Below are positions 7,936 through 20,232 of a DNA stretch of 51,621 bases, piece by piece (positions within the stretch are counted from its first letter, which is position 1; each line of letters starts with the position of its first letter). The notes below the pieces were generated by a model. That model saw nothing but the letters and a program-made list of their open reading frames with translations. It did no database searches and had not been told where the DNA came from. The stretch is from Burkholderia sp. Ac-20365 (GTDB lineage: Bacteria; Pseudomonadota; Gammaproteobacteria; Burkholderiales; Burkholderiaceae), in the NCBI RefSeq assembly GCF_017104715.1, contig NZ_JAAGPI010000053.1, positions 1-51,621 on the forward strand, written 5' to 3'. The position numbers were made by a program, and so were the translations under genes.

Positions 7936-10900
7936 ATGGAAGCTCCTCACGCCTATGCGCCGCGGATTTACTTCGTTCATTCTCCCCTCGTCGGACGGCT
8001 GGAAGCGTGGCCCGCGCAGTTCGAGCATGCCGCGCAGCTCGGTTTCGATCATGTGCTGATCGGCGGGCTGTTCCAGCCGGGCCAGGCCGGGCACGCGCAG
8101 ATCGTCAGCGATCATGCGCGGTTGCATCCCGCGCTCGGCGCTGGGCAGAGCGCGCACGAAGTGCTGCAGCGTCTCACGGAAATAGCGGGCCAGCATGGAC
8201 TGACCTTGCTCGTAGATCTCGTGATCGACCGCGCCGCCGCCGATGGCCAGCTGTATCGCGAGCATCGCGACTGGTTTCATCCGTTCGAGCCCGAAGAAGC
8301 GCGGCTCGATCCGCGGCATGCGCGTCATGAAGACAACGTCGCGTATGCGAACTTCGACAACGAGCACGTGGCCGCGCCGCTGCTCGACTGGTGGGCGAAT
8401 ACGCTCGATGCGCTCGCGGATACGGGCATCGGCGGATTCCGATTCGATTCGCCGCATCGCGTGCCGGTGTTTGGCTGGCGGCGGCTGCAGGATGCCGTGC
8501 GCGCGTCGCGCCATCCGTCGACGCGCTTTCTCGCCGCGACGCCAGGACTCAATCGCGCGGACGTTGTCGCACTCGAACAGGTGGGCTTCGACGCCGTGTT
8601 CACGTCGTCGCGCTGGTGGGACTTCCGCGCGCCGTGGATGCTCGACGAACACGCGATGCTGATGCGCATCGGCTCGCCCGTCGCGTTTCCCGAAGCGCCA
8701 TACGGCACGCGCCTCGCGGCAGACCTGGAACAAGTGCACGATTCCGCGATCGTCGAGCGTGCGTATCGGCGTGCGTTGTTCACGGCTGTATCGACGGGCA
8801 CCGGCTGGATGATGCCGATGGGCTTCGAATATGGCATCGCCGAGCCGATCTCGCACACGCTCGGTAACGCCGACCATTACGCGGACCTGCGCAACGGCGC
8901 GCGCTTCGATCTGTCCGAGCGCGTGCGTCACGCGAACGCGATTGCGCGCGATACATGGTCGTTGCAAACGAATGGCGAACTGCGCTCGCTCTACGGCCCG
9001 GACACGCACGCCGCCATCCTGCTGCGCGGCGACGAACACGATCTGCGCGACGCCGGTGAAGCCGTGATGATCGCAATCAATCCTGAACTGGGTACGCCCG
9101 TGCGCGTCGACCCTACGCGCTTTCTCGACGGCGTGCCGGGCAGCTTCACGCGTTTCGTGCCGCTCGGCACGGACTCGCGCGGCGCGCCGCAGCCGCTCGC
9201 GGCATTCACGCTCGCGCCGGGCGCGTGCCGGCTGTTCCGGGCGGTTGCCGAAAAACCCGTCGTGCTCGCGCCGCCCATCGACAAAGAGAAGAGCAAGACT
9301 TCAGGCCACAAGAGCGTGCTCGATGCGATTGCGGCCTCGCGTGTGGCGATCGAAAGCGTGTCGCCTGCCGTCGATCACGGGCGCTTTCCTGCCAAGCGTA
9401 TCGTCGGCGAGCGCGTGCACATCACAGCGGCGGTGTTCGCCGAAGGGCACGACAAGATCGCCGCCGCCGTGATCTGGCGCGCCGCCGACGAAACCGCCTG
9501 GCACGAAACGCCGATGACGCCCGCGCAGCCCGCCGGCAACGACATCTGGGAAGCGCGCATTCCGCTCGAACGGGTCGGACGTCACGAATACACGGTGATC
9601 GCCTGGCGCGACGATTTCGCGTCGCTCGTCGATCACATGCAGAAGAAGCTGAAGGCCGAGCAATCCGTCGATCTCGAAGTCGAAGAGGCGAAGCATCTGT
9701 TCGCGCTCGCGCTGGCCGAAACCGAAACGGTCGAAGGTTCGGAGCGGCAGCAGCTCGAAACGATCGTCAAGGAGTTCATGAAGGCCGATACGGGCGAACG
9801 CCTCGCGATCGTGCTCGCGCCGACTACGGCCACAGCGTTCGCCGCCGCGCGTCATCGTCCGGGCTTGTCGCGCGACCCGATCGTGTATCGCATCGACTCG
9901 GAACGCGCGGGCGCGCGCTTTGCCAGCTGGTACGAGATATTCCCGCGCTCGATGAGCGACGACGAACATCGTCACGGCAACTTCGACGACGTGATCGGCA
10001 AATTGCCGCGCATCCGCGACATGGGTTTCGACGTGCTGTACTTCCCGCCGATTCACCCTATCGGCGTGGCCAACCGTAAAGGCCGCAACAACACGCTGAC
10101 GCCCGGCCCGGATGATGTAGGCAGTCCCTATGCGATCGGCGGCGAAGCGGGCGGCCACGATGCGGTGCATCCGCAGCTCGGCACGCTCGACGACTTCAAG
10201 CGCATGCTCGCCGCCGCGCACGATCACGGCCTCGAAATCGCGCTCGATTTCGCGATTCAATGTTCGCCCGATCACCCGTGGCTCAGGCAGCATCCGACGT
10301 GGTTCGCCTGGCGTCCCGACGGCACGCTGCGCTACGCGGAGAATCCGCCGAAGAAGTATCAGGACATCGTGAACCCGGACTTCTACGCGCGCGACGCGAA
10401 ACCCGAGTTGTGGCTTTCGCTGCGTGACGTGATCCTGTTCTGGATCGACGCGGGCGTGCGCATTTTCCGCGTCGACAATCCGCACACGAAGCCCTTCCCG
10501 TTCTGGGAGTGGATGATCAACGACGTGCGTGCACGGCATCCCGACGTGATCTTCCTTGCGGAAGCGTTCACGCGTCCGCGTGTGATGGCGCGTCTTGCGA
10601 AGCTCGGTTTCTCGCAGTCGTACACGTACTTCACATGGCGCGAATCGAAGCGCGATTTCACCGAGTATCTGACGCAACTCACGCAGACCGATCTGCGCGA
10701 ATCTTTCCGGCCGAACTTCTTCGTCAATACGCCGGATATCAACCCGCGGCATCTGCAGGCGCAGGGACGTCCGGGCTTTCTGATCCGTGCCGCGCTTGCC
10801 ACGATGCTCTCAGGCCTGTGGGGCGTGTATAGCGGCTTCGAACTCTGCGAAGCGGCAGCGCTGCCGAACAGCGAAGAGTATCTGGATTCGGAGAAGTATC

Positions 10901-11379
10901 AGATCCGCGCGTGGGACTGGAACCGGCCCGGCAATATCGTGCGCGAGATCACCGAGCTGAACCGTATTCGCCGCACGAACCCGGCGCTGCACTCGCATCT
11001 GAATCTCACGTTCCTGCCCGCGCACAACGAGAGCATTCTGTTCTTCGAGAAGGCCACGGATGCGCGCGACAACGTGATCGTCGTCGCGATCAATCTCGAT
11101 CCGTACAACGAGCAGGGCGCGGATATCGAGCTGTCGTGGGGAACGTTCAACCGCTGGGGACTGCCCGATCACGGAACCATCGACGTGATCGACCAGATGA
11201 CAGGCGAGCGGTTTCAATGGCAAGGCAGATGGCAACACGTGCGGCTCGATCCCGGCACGCGGCCCTTCGCGATCTGGCGCATTGCGCCCGCGGGCGGCCT
11301 GCCGCGCGAGCCCGTGCCCGATGAAGCCGACGCGCATCGGGCCGCTCAGGAAACCACTTTCAACGAAGGTGCGATATGA
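7936..11379 (+). CDS. glgE: GlgE: alpha-1,4-glucan:maltose-1-phosphate maltosyltransferase with extra N-terminal pseudo-GH13 domain
   Basis: GlgE extends alpha-1,4-glucan by transferring maltosyl units from maltose-1-phosphate. From about residue 467 to the end (1147) this is a full-length GlgE: the GlgE N/S domain begins with SRVAIESVSP, the catalytic barrel has nucleophile D847 in FRVDNPHTKP, acid/base E876 in FLAEAFTRP, and NTPDINP at 931-937. The first ~440 residues are a second GH13-like unit. It keeps GFRFD (D171), but the usual VNH motif is VID (about 96-98) and the acid/base Glu position reads FLAATPG (198-204), so it looks inactive. The start ATG 7936 is the first well-placed ATG; GTG 7879 would add 19 residues. 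The stop overlaps the next ATG (ATGA). Confidence 0.92.
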   Translation: MEAPHAYAPRIYFVHSPLVGRLEAWPAQFEHAAQLGFDHVLIGGLFQPGQAGHAQIVSDHARLHPALGAGQSAHEVLQRLTEIAGQHGLTLLVDLVIDRAAADGQLYREHRDWFHPFEPEEARLDPRHARHEDNVAYANFDNEHVAAPLLDWWANTLDALADTGIGGFRFDSPHRVPVFGWRRLQDAVRASRHPSTRFLAATPGLNRADVVALEQVGFDAVFTSSRWWDFRAPWMLDEHAMLMRIGSPVAFPEAPYGTRLAADLEQVHDSAIVERAYRRALFTAVSTGTGWMMPMGFEYGIAEPISHTLGNADHYADLRNGARFDLSERVRHANAIARDTWSLQTNGELRSLYGPDTHAAILLRGDEHDLRDAGEAVMIAINPELGTPVRVDPTRFLDGVPGSFTRFVPLGTDSRGAPQPLAAFTLAPGACRLFRAVAEKPVVLAPPIDKEKSKTSGHKSVLDAIAASRVAIESVSPAVDHGRFPAKRIVGERVHITAAVFAEGHDKIAAAVIWRAADETAWHETPMTPAQPAGNDIWEARIPLERVGRHEYTVIAWRDDFASLVDHMQKKLKAEQSVDLEVEEAKHLFALALAETETVEGSERQQLETIVKEFMKADTGERLAIVLAPTTATAFAAARHRPGLSRDPIVYRIDSERAGARFASWYEIFPRSMSDDEHRHGNFDDVIGKLPRIRDMGFDVLYFPPIHPIGVANRKGRNNTLTPGPDDVGSPYAIGGEAGGHDAVHPQLGTLDDFKRMLAAAHDHGLEIALDFAIQCSPDHPWLRQHPTWFAWRPDGTLRYAENPPKKYQDIVNPDFYARDAKPELWLSLRDVILFWIDAGVRIFRVDNPHTKPFPFWEWMINDVRARHPDVIFLAEAFTRPRVMARLAKLGFSQSYTYFTWRESKRDFTEYLTQLTQTDLRESFRPNFFVNTPDINPRHLQAQGRPGFLIRAALATMLSGLWGVYSGFELCEAAALPNSEEYLDSEKYQIRAWDWNRPGNIVREITELNRIRRTNPALHSHLNLTFLPAHNESILFFEKATDARDNVIVVAINLDPYNEQGADIELSWGTFNRWGLPDHGTIDVIDQMTGERFQWQGRWQHVRLDPGTRPFAIWRIAPAGGLPREPVPDEADAHRAAQETTFNEGAI

Positions 11380-14300
11380 AACGTGACGATCCCGCCGAAA
11401 GCACGTCGCAGGCGCATTTCACCGACCCGACAGCCGAGGCCGCGCCGTCGAAGCCGCGCACATCGCGCCGCGGCAAGACGTCGACGTTGTCCGATGATCC
11501 GCTCTGGTACAAGGACGCGATCATCTATCAGGTGCACATCAAGTCGTTCTTCGATGCGAACAACGACGGTGTGGGCGATTTCCCCGGCCTGATCGCGAAG
11601 CTCGACTACATCGCGGAACTCGGCGTGAGCGCGATCTGGCTGTTGCCGTTCTATCCGTCACCGCGCCGCGACGATGGCTACGACATCGCGGACTATCGCA
11701 GCGTCCACCCGGACTACGGGTCGCTCGCCGACGTCAAACGCTTCATTCAGGAAGCGCACGCGCGCGGCCTGCGCGTGATTACCGAACTCGTCATCAACCA
11801 TACGTCGGATCAGCACCCGTGGTTCCAGCGCGCGCGCCGCGCGAAGCCCGGCTCGAATCATCGCAACTACTACGTGTGGTCCGACACGGACAAGAAGTAC
11901 GAGAAGACGCGCATCATCTTCATCGACACGGAACCATCGAACTGGACGCACGATCCCGTTGCGGGGCAATACTACTGGCACCGCTTCTATTCGCACCAGC
12001 CTGATCTGAACTTCGACAACCCTGCCGTGATGCGCGAAGTGCTGCAGGTGATGCGCTTCTGGCTCGACATGGGTATCGACGGTCTGCGGCTGGATGCCGT
12101 GCCCTATCTCGTCGAACGCGAAGGCACGAACAACGAGAACCTGCCGGAAACGCATGCAATCCTGAAGAAGATACGCGCCGCCATCGACGCCGAGTATCCG
12201 AACCGGATGCTGCTCGCCGAAGCGAACCAGTGGCCGGAAGACGTGCAGGAATACTTCGGCAACGAAGACGAATGCCATATGGCGTTCCACTTCCCGCTGA
12301 TGCCGCGCATCTACATGTCGATCGCGACCGAAGACCGCTTCCCGATCACCGACATCATGAAGCAGACGCCGGATCTCGCGCCGTCGAATCAATGGGCGAT
12401 TTTCCTGCGCAATCACGATGAACTGACGCTCGAAATGGTCACGGACTCCGAGCGCGACTACCTGTGGAATACGTACGCGAGCGACCGGCGCGCGCGTTTG
12501 AACCTGGGCATTCGCCGCCGGCTCGCGCCGCTGATGGAGCGCGACCGCCGCCGCATCGAACTGATCAATTCGCTGCTGCTGTCGATGCCGGGCACGCCGG
12601 TGATCTACTACGGCGACGAGTTGGGCATGGGCGACAACATTCACCTCGGCGATCGCGACGGCGTGCGCACGCCAATGCAATGGTCGTCGGACAGGAACGG
12701 CGGTTTCTCGCGCGCCGATCCTGAACAGCTTGTGCTACCGCCCGTGATGGGCGCGCTGTACGGCTTCGATGCCGTGAATGTCGAAGCGCAAACGCGCGAC
12801 CCGCACTCGCTGCTCAACTGGACGCGCCGCATGCTTGCGACGCGCCGCGCAAAGCACGCGTTCGGACGCGGCACGATCCGCTTCCTGAAGCCGAGCAATC
12901 GCAAGATTCTTGCGTATCTGCGCGAGCTGCCGGGCGAGGCGCCTATTCTGTGTGTGGCGAACCTGTCGCGCGCACCGCAGGCGGTCGAACTCGATCTGTC
13001 CGAATTCAACGGCGCGGTGCCGATTGAAATGACGGCGGACTCGGTGTTTCCGCGCATCGGGCAACTCACGTATCTGCTGACGTTCCCGCCGTATGGCTTC
13101 TTGTGGTTCCTGCTTTGCGAAGGCGGCGGCCGTCCGACATGGAGCCAGGCGCCGTCCGAGCCGCTGCCCGATTTCGTCACCATTGTGATTCGCGAAGGCC
13201 AAGGCGGCCCGACGCCGGAGAATGTGCGGCTGCTCGAATCGGAAGTGCTGCCGTCGTGGCTGGGACGCCGCCGCTGGTTTGCATCGAAGGATCAGAAGAT
13301 GCACGCCGTGCGTCTCGCCGCGCTGACGACGATTCCCGAAGCCGGCTTCGCGTTCACGGAAATTGAAGCGGACGTCGGCAACCACACCGAACGTTATGTG
13401 CTGCCGCTCGCGATCACATGGGGCGCCGACACGACCACGCCGCTCTTCATGCAACTCGCACTCGCCCGCGTGCGTCGTGGGCGCACCGTTGGCCATCTGA
13501 CGGATGCGTTCGCGTTGCCGCAATTCGCTTATGGCACGCTGCGAAAGCTGCACGAGCGCGCGGCCGTGCCAACTGTGCAAAAGAGCACGATTCATTTCAT
13601 TCCGACCGATCGTTTCGACGAACTCGATCTCGGCGATCAGCCGGAAGTGCGCTGGCTCGCAGCCGAACAAAGCAACAGTTCGCTCGTGATCGCGGACAAG
13701 GTCGTGCTGAAGCTCGTGCGGCGTCTGCTGAAGGGCATGCACCCCGAAGCCGAAATGAGCCGCTATCTGACGCAGCTTGGCTACGCGAACACCGCGCCGC
13801 TGTATGGCGAAGTGGTGCGCGTCGATCCCGAGAACGTGCCGCATACGCTGTGCATCCTGCAAGGCTTCGTCGATAACCAGGGCGACGCGTGGAACTGGGC
13901 GCTCGATACGCTGCGCCGCTCGATCGACGAACTCGCGCTGGTCGGCGATGGCGCGAACAACGAGAACCAGGCGAACCAGGATCGCGTGAACGAGGAAGAA
14001 GCGATCGAAGGCTACGCGTCGTATATGGGCATCATCGGCAAGCGGCTGGGCGAGCTGCATGTCGCGCTCTCGACGCCTTCGGACAACCCGGCGTTCAACC
14101 CCGAACCTGCCGATAGCAAGCAGGTGCAGGCGTGGATCGACGGCACGCAGAAGCTGCTTGCCACCGCGCTCGAACTGCTCGAAAAGAACGTCGATCATCT
14201 CGGCGACGATGCCGCGCTGCTCGGGCACAGCATTCTCGATCGCAAGGACAAGCTGGTCGAAGCCGTCTCGAAGCTGGTGAAGCCCGACGCGCATGCGCTG

Positions 14301-14829
14301 CGCACGCGCATTCATGGCGACTTCCATCTGGGCCAGGTGCTGGTCGCGCAAGGCGACGCGTTCCTGATCGACTTCGAAGGCGAACCGGCGCGCGAACTCG
14401 AAGAGCGGCGTGCGAAGTCGAGTCCGCTGCGCGATGTCGCGGGCCTGCTGCGTTCGCTGTCGTATGCGAGCGCCGCCGCGCAGTCGACGATGGAAGCCGC
14501 GCCGCAAATGACGGCCGACCGCAAACGCGCGCTGTTCGAGCGCTTCCGCGCCGCCGCCGCCGAAGCATTCCTCGGCGAGTATCGCGCGGCGACGCAAGCG
14601 GCCGCGCAGCCGCTCGTCTCGCCGGAAAACGAACAGGCGTTGCTCGATCTGTTCCTGATCGAGAAGGCGGCCTATGAAATCCGCTATGAAGCAGCCAACC
14701 GGCCGACATGGCTCGGCTTGCCGGTGCGCGGGCTCGCGGCGCTGACGAGCCGCCTGCTCGGCGACACGGGCGCGGCGCCCCATTCGCCCGCGGCTGCTTC
14801 GGCGCCTCCTGCAGCATCAGAGGGTGATT

Positions 14830-14837
<8 letters not shown>
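11376..14837 (+). CDS. treS: TreS-maltokinase fusion: trehalose synthase / maltose-1-phosphate-forming kinase
   Basis: The 1153-residue protein joins two enzymes that act in sequence. Residues about 42-600 are a GH13 trehalose synthase that isomerises trehalose and maltose: LWYKDAIIYQVHIKSFFD at 43-60, nucleophile D240 in DGLRLDAVPY, acid/base E282 in LLAEANQW and D348 in RNHDEL. From about 610 a maltokinase (Mak/Pep2) follows, with LPSWLGRRRWFASK near its start and the kinase catalytic loop HGDFHLGQ near 980 and IDFEGEP near 1000. It supplies maltose-1-phosphate from maltose and ATP directly to GlgE, encoded just upstream with an ATGA overlap. TreS-Mak fusions are known in proteobacteria. 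Residues 1-40 are a low-complexity linker. The stop lies 8 bases inside glgB. Confidence 0.93.
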
Positions 14838-17055
<2,218 letters not shown>

Positions 17056-17089
17056 GGTTTGGCTTTTTGTCTTGCGACGTTGGGGTGGG

Positions 17090-17191
17090 TTGCTTTTGTT
17101 TGTGCTGGCATCCGCGTGGTGTCTTGCCTGGTTCAGGCGTTGCCCTTTTGTTTGCGCTGGCATCCGCGATTTGTCTTGCCTGCTTCAAGCG
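17090..17191 (+). repeat. Tandem duplication of a ~51-bp unit in the left arm
   Basis: Unit 1 (17090-17139) and unit 2 (17140-17191) share the order TTGC, a T-rich run, GCTGGCATCCGCG, then TCTTGCCTG and TTCA(A/G)GCG. The right arm carries only one copy (about 17783-17830, reversed). A third TTGCCCCTG follows at 17192 and begins the next block. The copies differ at several positions, so the duplication is not recent. Confidence 0.75.
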
Positions 17192-17212
17192 TTGCCCCTG
17201 TGCGGGGCGGCA

Positions 17213-17244
17213 CTTACTTTCTTTGCCGCCGCAAAGAAAGTAAG
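17213..17244. repeat. Near-perfect 32-bp palindrome, left arm copy
   Basis: CTTACTTTCTTTGC at the left is mirrored by GCAAAGAAAGTAAG at the right, with CGCC at the centre. It is the partner of the perfect palindrome in the right arm and differs from it by one base. Confidence 0.85.
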
Positions 17245-17423
17245 CAAAGAAAGCGGGCTAACACCGCCAGCACTTGTTTTTGCCTGAGGGCCCCCAACGG
17301 TTCTTATGCTTCAGACGACAACTGCTCTGTTAATTGCCCGTTGCCAAGGTTTCGAATAACCGCCTCACCTGCTCCAGCCACCTCCGGTGCAGCATGCGGC
17401 AATGAATGGTTACGGCCGCCCAG

Positions 17424-17552
17424 GTGGCAAACTGTGTGTAGGTCGTAGCGCTGCACGCGTCGGCGCTCTTACAAGAAACGCCGATCTTGCTTTTTGATTT
17501 TTGTCCGAAGTGAGCGCATGTACGACGCACAAGCCTACACACAGTTTGCCAC
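17424..17552. repeat. Inner inverted repeat in the core of the composite element
   Basis: GTGGCAAACTGTGTGTAGG at 17424-17442 is the exact reverse complement of the 19 bases at 17534-17552. The 91-bp spacer includes an AT-rich run (TTGCTTTTTGATTTTTGTCC near 17487-17506) that stands out against the local composition. No open frame in it looks like a gene. Confidence 0.85.
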
Positions 17553-17727
17553 TATAGAAGCTGGGCAATGCGATTGCGCGCGTAGCAACGCGGGAGCGTG
17601 AAGCGGGTGATGAGCCAATCGAAGCGTTGGCAGCGGGCATGGAGAAGAATGCTGTCGCGGACAGGACGGGGCCGTTGGGGGCCCGTGGGCAAACGTCAAG
17701 AGCTGGCGGTGTGAGCGGCTTTCTTTG

Positions 17728-17759
17728 CTTACTTTCTTTGCCGCGGCAAAGAAAGTAAG
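17728..17759. repeat. Perfect 32-bp palindrome, right arm copy
   Basis: The half-site CTTACTTTCTTTGCCG is followed directly by its exact reverse complement, ending at 17759. In RNA it would give a 14-16 bp hairpin with almost no loop. There is no T-run beside it, so it is not an ordinary terminator. Confidence 0.9.
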
Positions 17760-17904
17760 TGCCGCCCCGCACAGGGGCAACGCGTGAACAAGGCAAAACA
17801 CATCGCGGATGCCAGCGAAAGCAAAAGCGAAACCCAAACCACTAACGTCGCAGACAAAAAAACGCACCGAAGGTAAAACCAAAAAACAAACTGGAACTCT
17901 TGCC

Positions 17905-20118
17905 ATGCCACACGTGCTACCAGACCGACTGTTGCCCGGCAACCCCTACCCATTAGGCTCGAGCTGGGACGGCTTAGGCGTGAACTTCGCAGTCTTCTCC
18001 GCGAACGCGCAACGCATCGAACTCTGCCTCTTCGAGCCGACAGGCAGAAAGGAACTGAAGCGTTACGCGCTGCCAGAATGCACTGACGAGGTATGGCACG
18101 GCTACCTGCCGCATGCGCATCCTGGCACCGTCTACGCTTTCCGCGCCCACGGCCCATACCAACCTCAACACGGACATCGCTTCAACCCACACAAACTATT
18201 GCTGGATCCGTACGCCAGAAAACTCATCGGCCAGTTCCGGTGGTCCGACGCGCTGTTCAGCTACCGCGTTCACTCGAACAGAATGGACCTGTCCATCGAC
18301 AGACGCGACTCGGCGCCCGCCATGCCGAAATGCGTCGTCGTCGACGAAGCCTTCGACTGGTCCCACGACACACGCCCCAACGTGCCGTGGAGCGAAACCG
18401 TCATCTACGAAACCCACGTGCGCGGTGCATCCATGCTGCGCAAAGACCTGCGCGCGCCCGAACGCGGTACCTTCGCCGCGCTCGCGTCGCCGGAATTCAT
18501 CGAGCATCTGCAGAAGCTCGGCGTCACCGCCGTGGAGCTGCTGCCGGTGCACGCATTTCTCAACGACCGCTTTCTCGTCGAGCGCGGGCTGCGCAACTAC
18601 TGGGGCTACAACACCGCTGCATTCTTTGCACCGGAGCCGTCGTATCTGTCCTCACACCGGCTCGATGAAATGCGCATCGCCGTCCGTCAACTGCACGCGG
18701 CAGGAATCGAGGTGATACTCGACGTCGTCTATAACCACACGTGCGAAGGCAATGAGATGGGCCCCACCGTGTCGTGGCGCGGACTCGATAACGCTAGCTA
18801 TTACCGCCTGATTCCAGGCGATGAGCGCCATCACATCAACGACACGGGCTGCGGCAACACGCTCAATCTGCCCCATCCGCGCGTGCTGCAAATGGTGATG
18901 GATTCACTGCGCTACTGGTCGACGGCGTTCAATATCGATGGCTTCCGTTTCGATCTCGGCGTCACGCTCGGACGCGAGCATTCGGGCTTCGATCCCGGCT
19001 CGGGCTTCTTCGACGCGCTCCGGCAAGACCCGATTCTTTCGCAACGCAAGCTGATTTCCGAGCCTTGGGATATCGGCCCCGGCGGCTATCAGCTCGGCAA
19101 TCATCCGCCTGGCGTCAGCGAATGGAACGACCGTTTTCGCGATTCCGTGCGCCGCTTCTGGCGCGGCGACGCGGGCATGCGGCCCGATCTGGCCGCGCGG
19201 CTGACGGGATCGGCGGATCTGTTCAACCGGCGTTTTCGCAAACCGACGGCATCGATCAATTTCGTCACGTCGCACGACGGCTTCACGCTTTCCGATCTCG
19301 TCGCGTACTCGCAAAAGCACAATGAGATCAACGGCGAGAACAACAACGACGGCCACAACGAGAATTACAGCTCGAACTGGGGCATCGAAGGTCCAACCGA
19401 CGAGCCCGCCATCGCCGAAACACGCGAACGCGCGTCGCGTTCGCTGATCGCCACGCTGTTCATCGCGCTCGGCACCCCGATGATGCTCGCCGGCGACGAA
19501 ATGGGCCGCACCCAGCGCGGCAACAACAACGCCTATTGCCAGGATAACGAAATTTCCTGGGTAGATTGGGAACGTGCTGCACTCCCACACGGGCGCAAAA
19601 TGACTATGTTCTTCGCGCGGATCATCGCGTTGCGAAAACAGCATCCGCTGCTGCGCGAAAACCGCTTTCTGTTTGGCGATCGCGAAGTGCTGCCGGGCCT
19701 CTTCGACGTCGGCTGGTTCGACGAGCACGGCGAGGCGCTGACCATCGAAGCCTGGCAGGATCCCGAAGGCCGCGCCTTCACGCTGCGGCGCGCGGGCGCA
19801 GGACTGAACGGAGAAACGGAAGTATTGTTGATGATGTTGAACGCTTCGGGTACGGCGCTGCGTTTCACACCGCCGCCGCCGCACCTGGAATGGCATGTGC
19901 TGCTCGATACGGCGAACCCGGAAGCGCCGCCCGCGCCGCTCGCCGCGCCCGATCTGGAAGTCGCCGCGCATAGCATGGTGGTGCTGGCGGCGCAGCCCAC
20001 GGGCGATGCGGACTGGCAGGCCAGCTGGCGTGCGGGCGCGCAGTACGGCCCGCGTCTCCTGACGGCATTGCCGCCGGACCCCGGCACGTCGATGCCCGAT
20101 CCGGAGCAATCCGGCTGA
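17905..20118 (+). CDS. glgX: GlgX/TreX: glycogen debranching enzyme (isoamylase type)
   Basis: The 737-residue protein hydrolyses alpha-1,6 branches of glycogen-like glucan, releasing linear chains for TreY. It has the N-terminal CBM48-like module (GNPYPLGSSWDGLGVNFAVFS), VIYETHVRG, the GH13 motifs DVVYNHT, nucleophile Asp in GFRFDLGVTLG, acid/base Glu in LISEPWDIGPGGYQLG, and TSHDGFTLSDLVAYS. I chose ATG 17905, where family similarity begins. The frame is open back to ATG 17809, inside the inverted repeat, and would add a 32-residue Lys-rich extension (PAKAKAKPKP). GGAA at 17893-17896 is the only weak ribosome site. The first ~400 bp use many A- and C-ending codons and AGA for Arg, opposite to the drift at the end of glgB. 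Confidence 0.92.
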   Translation: MPHVLPDRLLPGNPYPLGSSWDGLGVNFAVFSANAQRIELCLFEPTGRKELKRYALPECTDEVWHGYLPHAHPGTVYAFRAHGPYQPQHGHRFNPHKLLLDPYARKLIGQFRWSDALFSYRVHSNRMDLSIDRRDSAPAMPKCVVVDEAFDWSHDTRPNVPWSETVIYETHVRGASMLRKDLRAPERGTFAALASPEFIEHLQKLGVTAVELLPVHAFLNDRFLVERGLRNYWGYNTAAFFAPEPSYLSSHRLDEMRIAVRQLHAAGIEVILDVVYNHTCEGNEMGPTVSWRGLDNASYYRLIPGDERHHINDTGCGNTLNLPHPRVLQMVMDSLRYWSTAFNIDGFRFDLGVTLGREHSGFDPGSGFFDALRQDPILSQRKLISEPWDIGPGGYQLGNHPPGVSEWNDRFRDSVRRFWRGDAGMRPDLAARLTGSADLFNRRFRKPTASINFVTSHDGFTLSDLVAYSQKHNEINGENNNDGHNENYSSNWGIEGPTDEPAIAETRERASRSLIATLFIALGTPMMLAGDEMGRTQRGNNNAYCQDNEISWVDWERAALPHGRKMTMFFARIIALRKQHPLLRENRFLFGDREVLPGLFDVGWFDEHGEALTIEAWQDPEGRAFTLRRAGAGLNGETEVLLMMLNASGTALRFTPPPPHLEWHVLLDTANPEAPPAPLAAPDLEVAAHSMVVLAAQPTGDADWQASWRAGAQYGPRLLTALPPDPGTSMPDPEQSG

Positions 20119-20232
20119 TCGCCAGGCGCGCCCGAGTATCGACCGATTAGAAATGAAACGCTGGAAGAAAAGCCCATGCCGGAAGGTCCGCAATGAACAC
20201 GCGAATCAATATGCCGACGAATGGTGAGAATC

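Larger units (their letters stand above)
17061..17864. repeat. Composite nested inverted repeat between glgB and glgX
   Basis: A long imperfect inverted repeat fills the gap. The left arm (about 17061-17300) and right arm (about 17672-17864) match in reverse complement, with small indels and one extra tandem unit on the left. Shared blocks include CTGGCATCCGCG, TTGCCCCTGTGCGGGGCGGC, the 32-bp palindromes at 17213-17244 and 17728-17759, and GGGCCCCCAACGG. Read inward from either end, both arms encode the same peptide phrase, GGTYFLC-R-(R/G)-KESKQRK, then RAPNG. Similar sequence is, from memory, scattered through Paraburkholderia intergenic regions and often mis-annotated as small hypothetical proteins. 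The core, 17301-17671, has its own shorter inverted repeat. No transposase, rRNA or tRNA is present. I do not see target-site duplications. Confidence 0.85.

Noticed and set aside
12735..14783. Long minus-strand open frame opposite the treS-maltokinase gene
   Set aside because: Arg/Gln-rich translation with no motif; the plus strand holds a clear kinase catalytic loop and trehalose synthase residues.
17061..17864. Insertion sequence
   Set aside because: There is no transposase frame, no terminal structure of a known IS family and no visible target-site duplication.
17059..17942. Small open frames inside the composite repeat (about 70-140 codons, both strands)
   Set aside because: They recur in both arms because the arms are copies of each other, lack ribosome sites, and look like translated repeat. 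Such frames are often annotated as hypothetical proteins.
20153..20227. 24-codon frame MKRWKKSPCRKVRNEH... between glgX and treZ
   Set aside because: No family resemblance and no clear ribosome site; too short to support.
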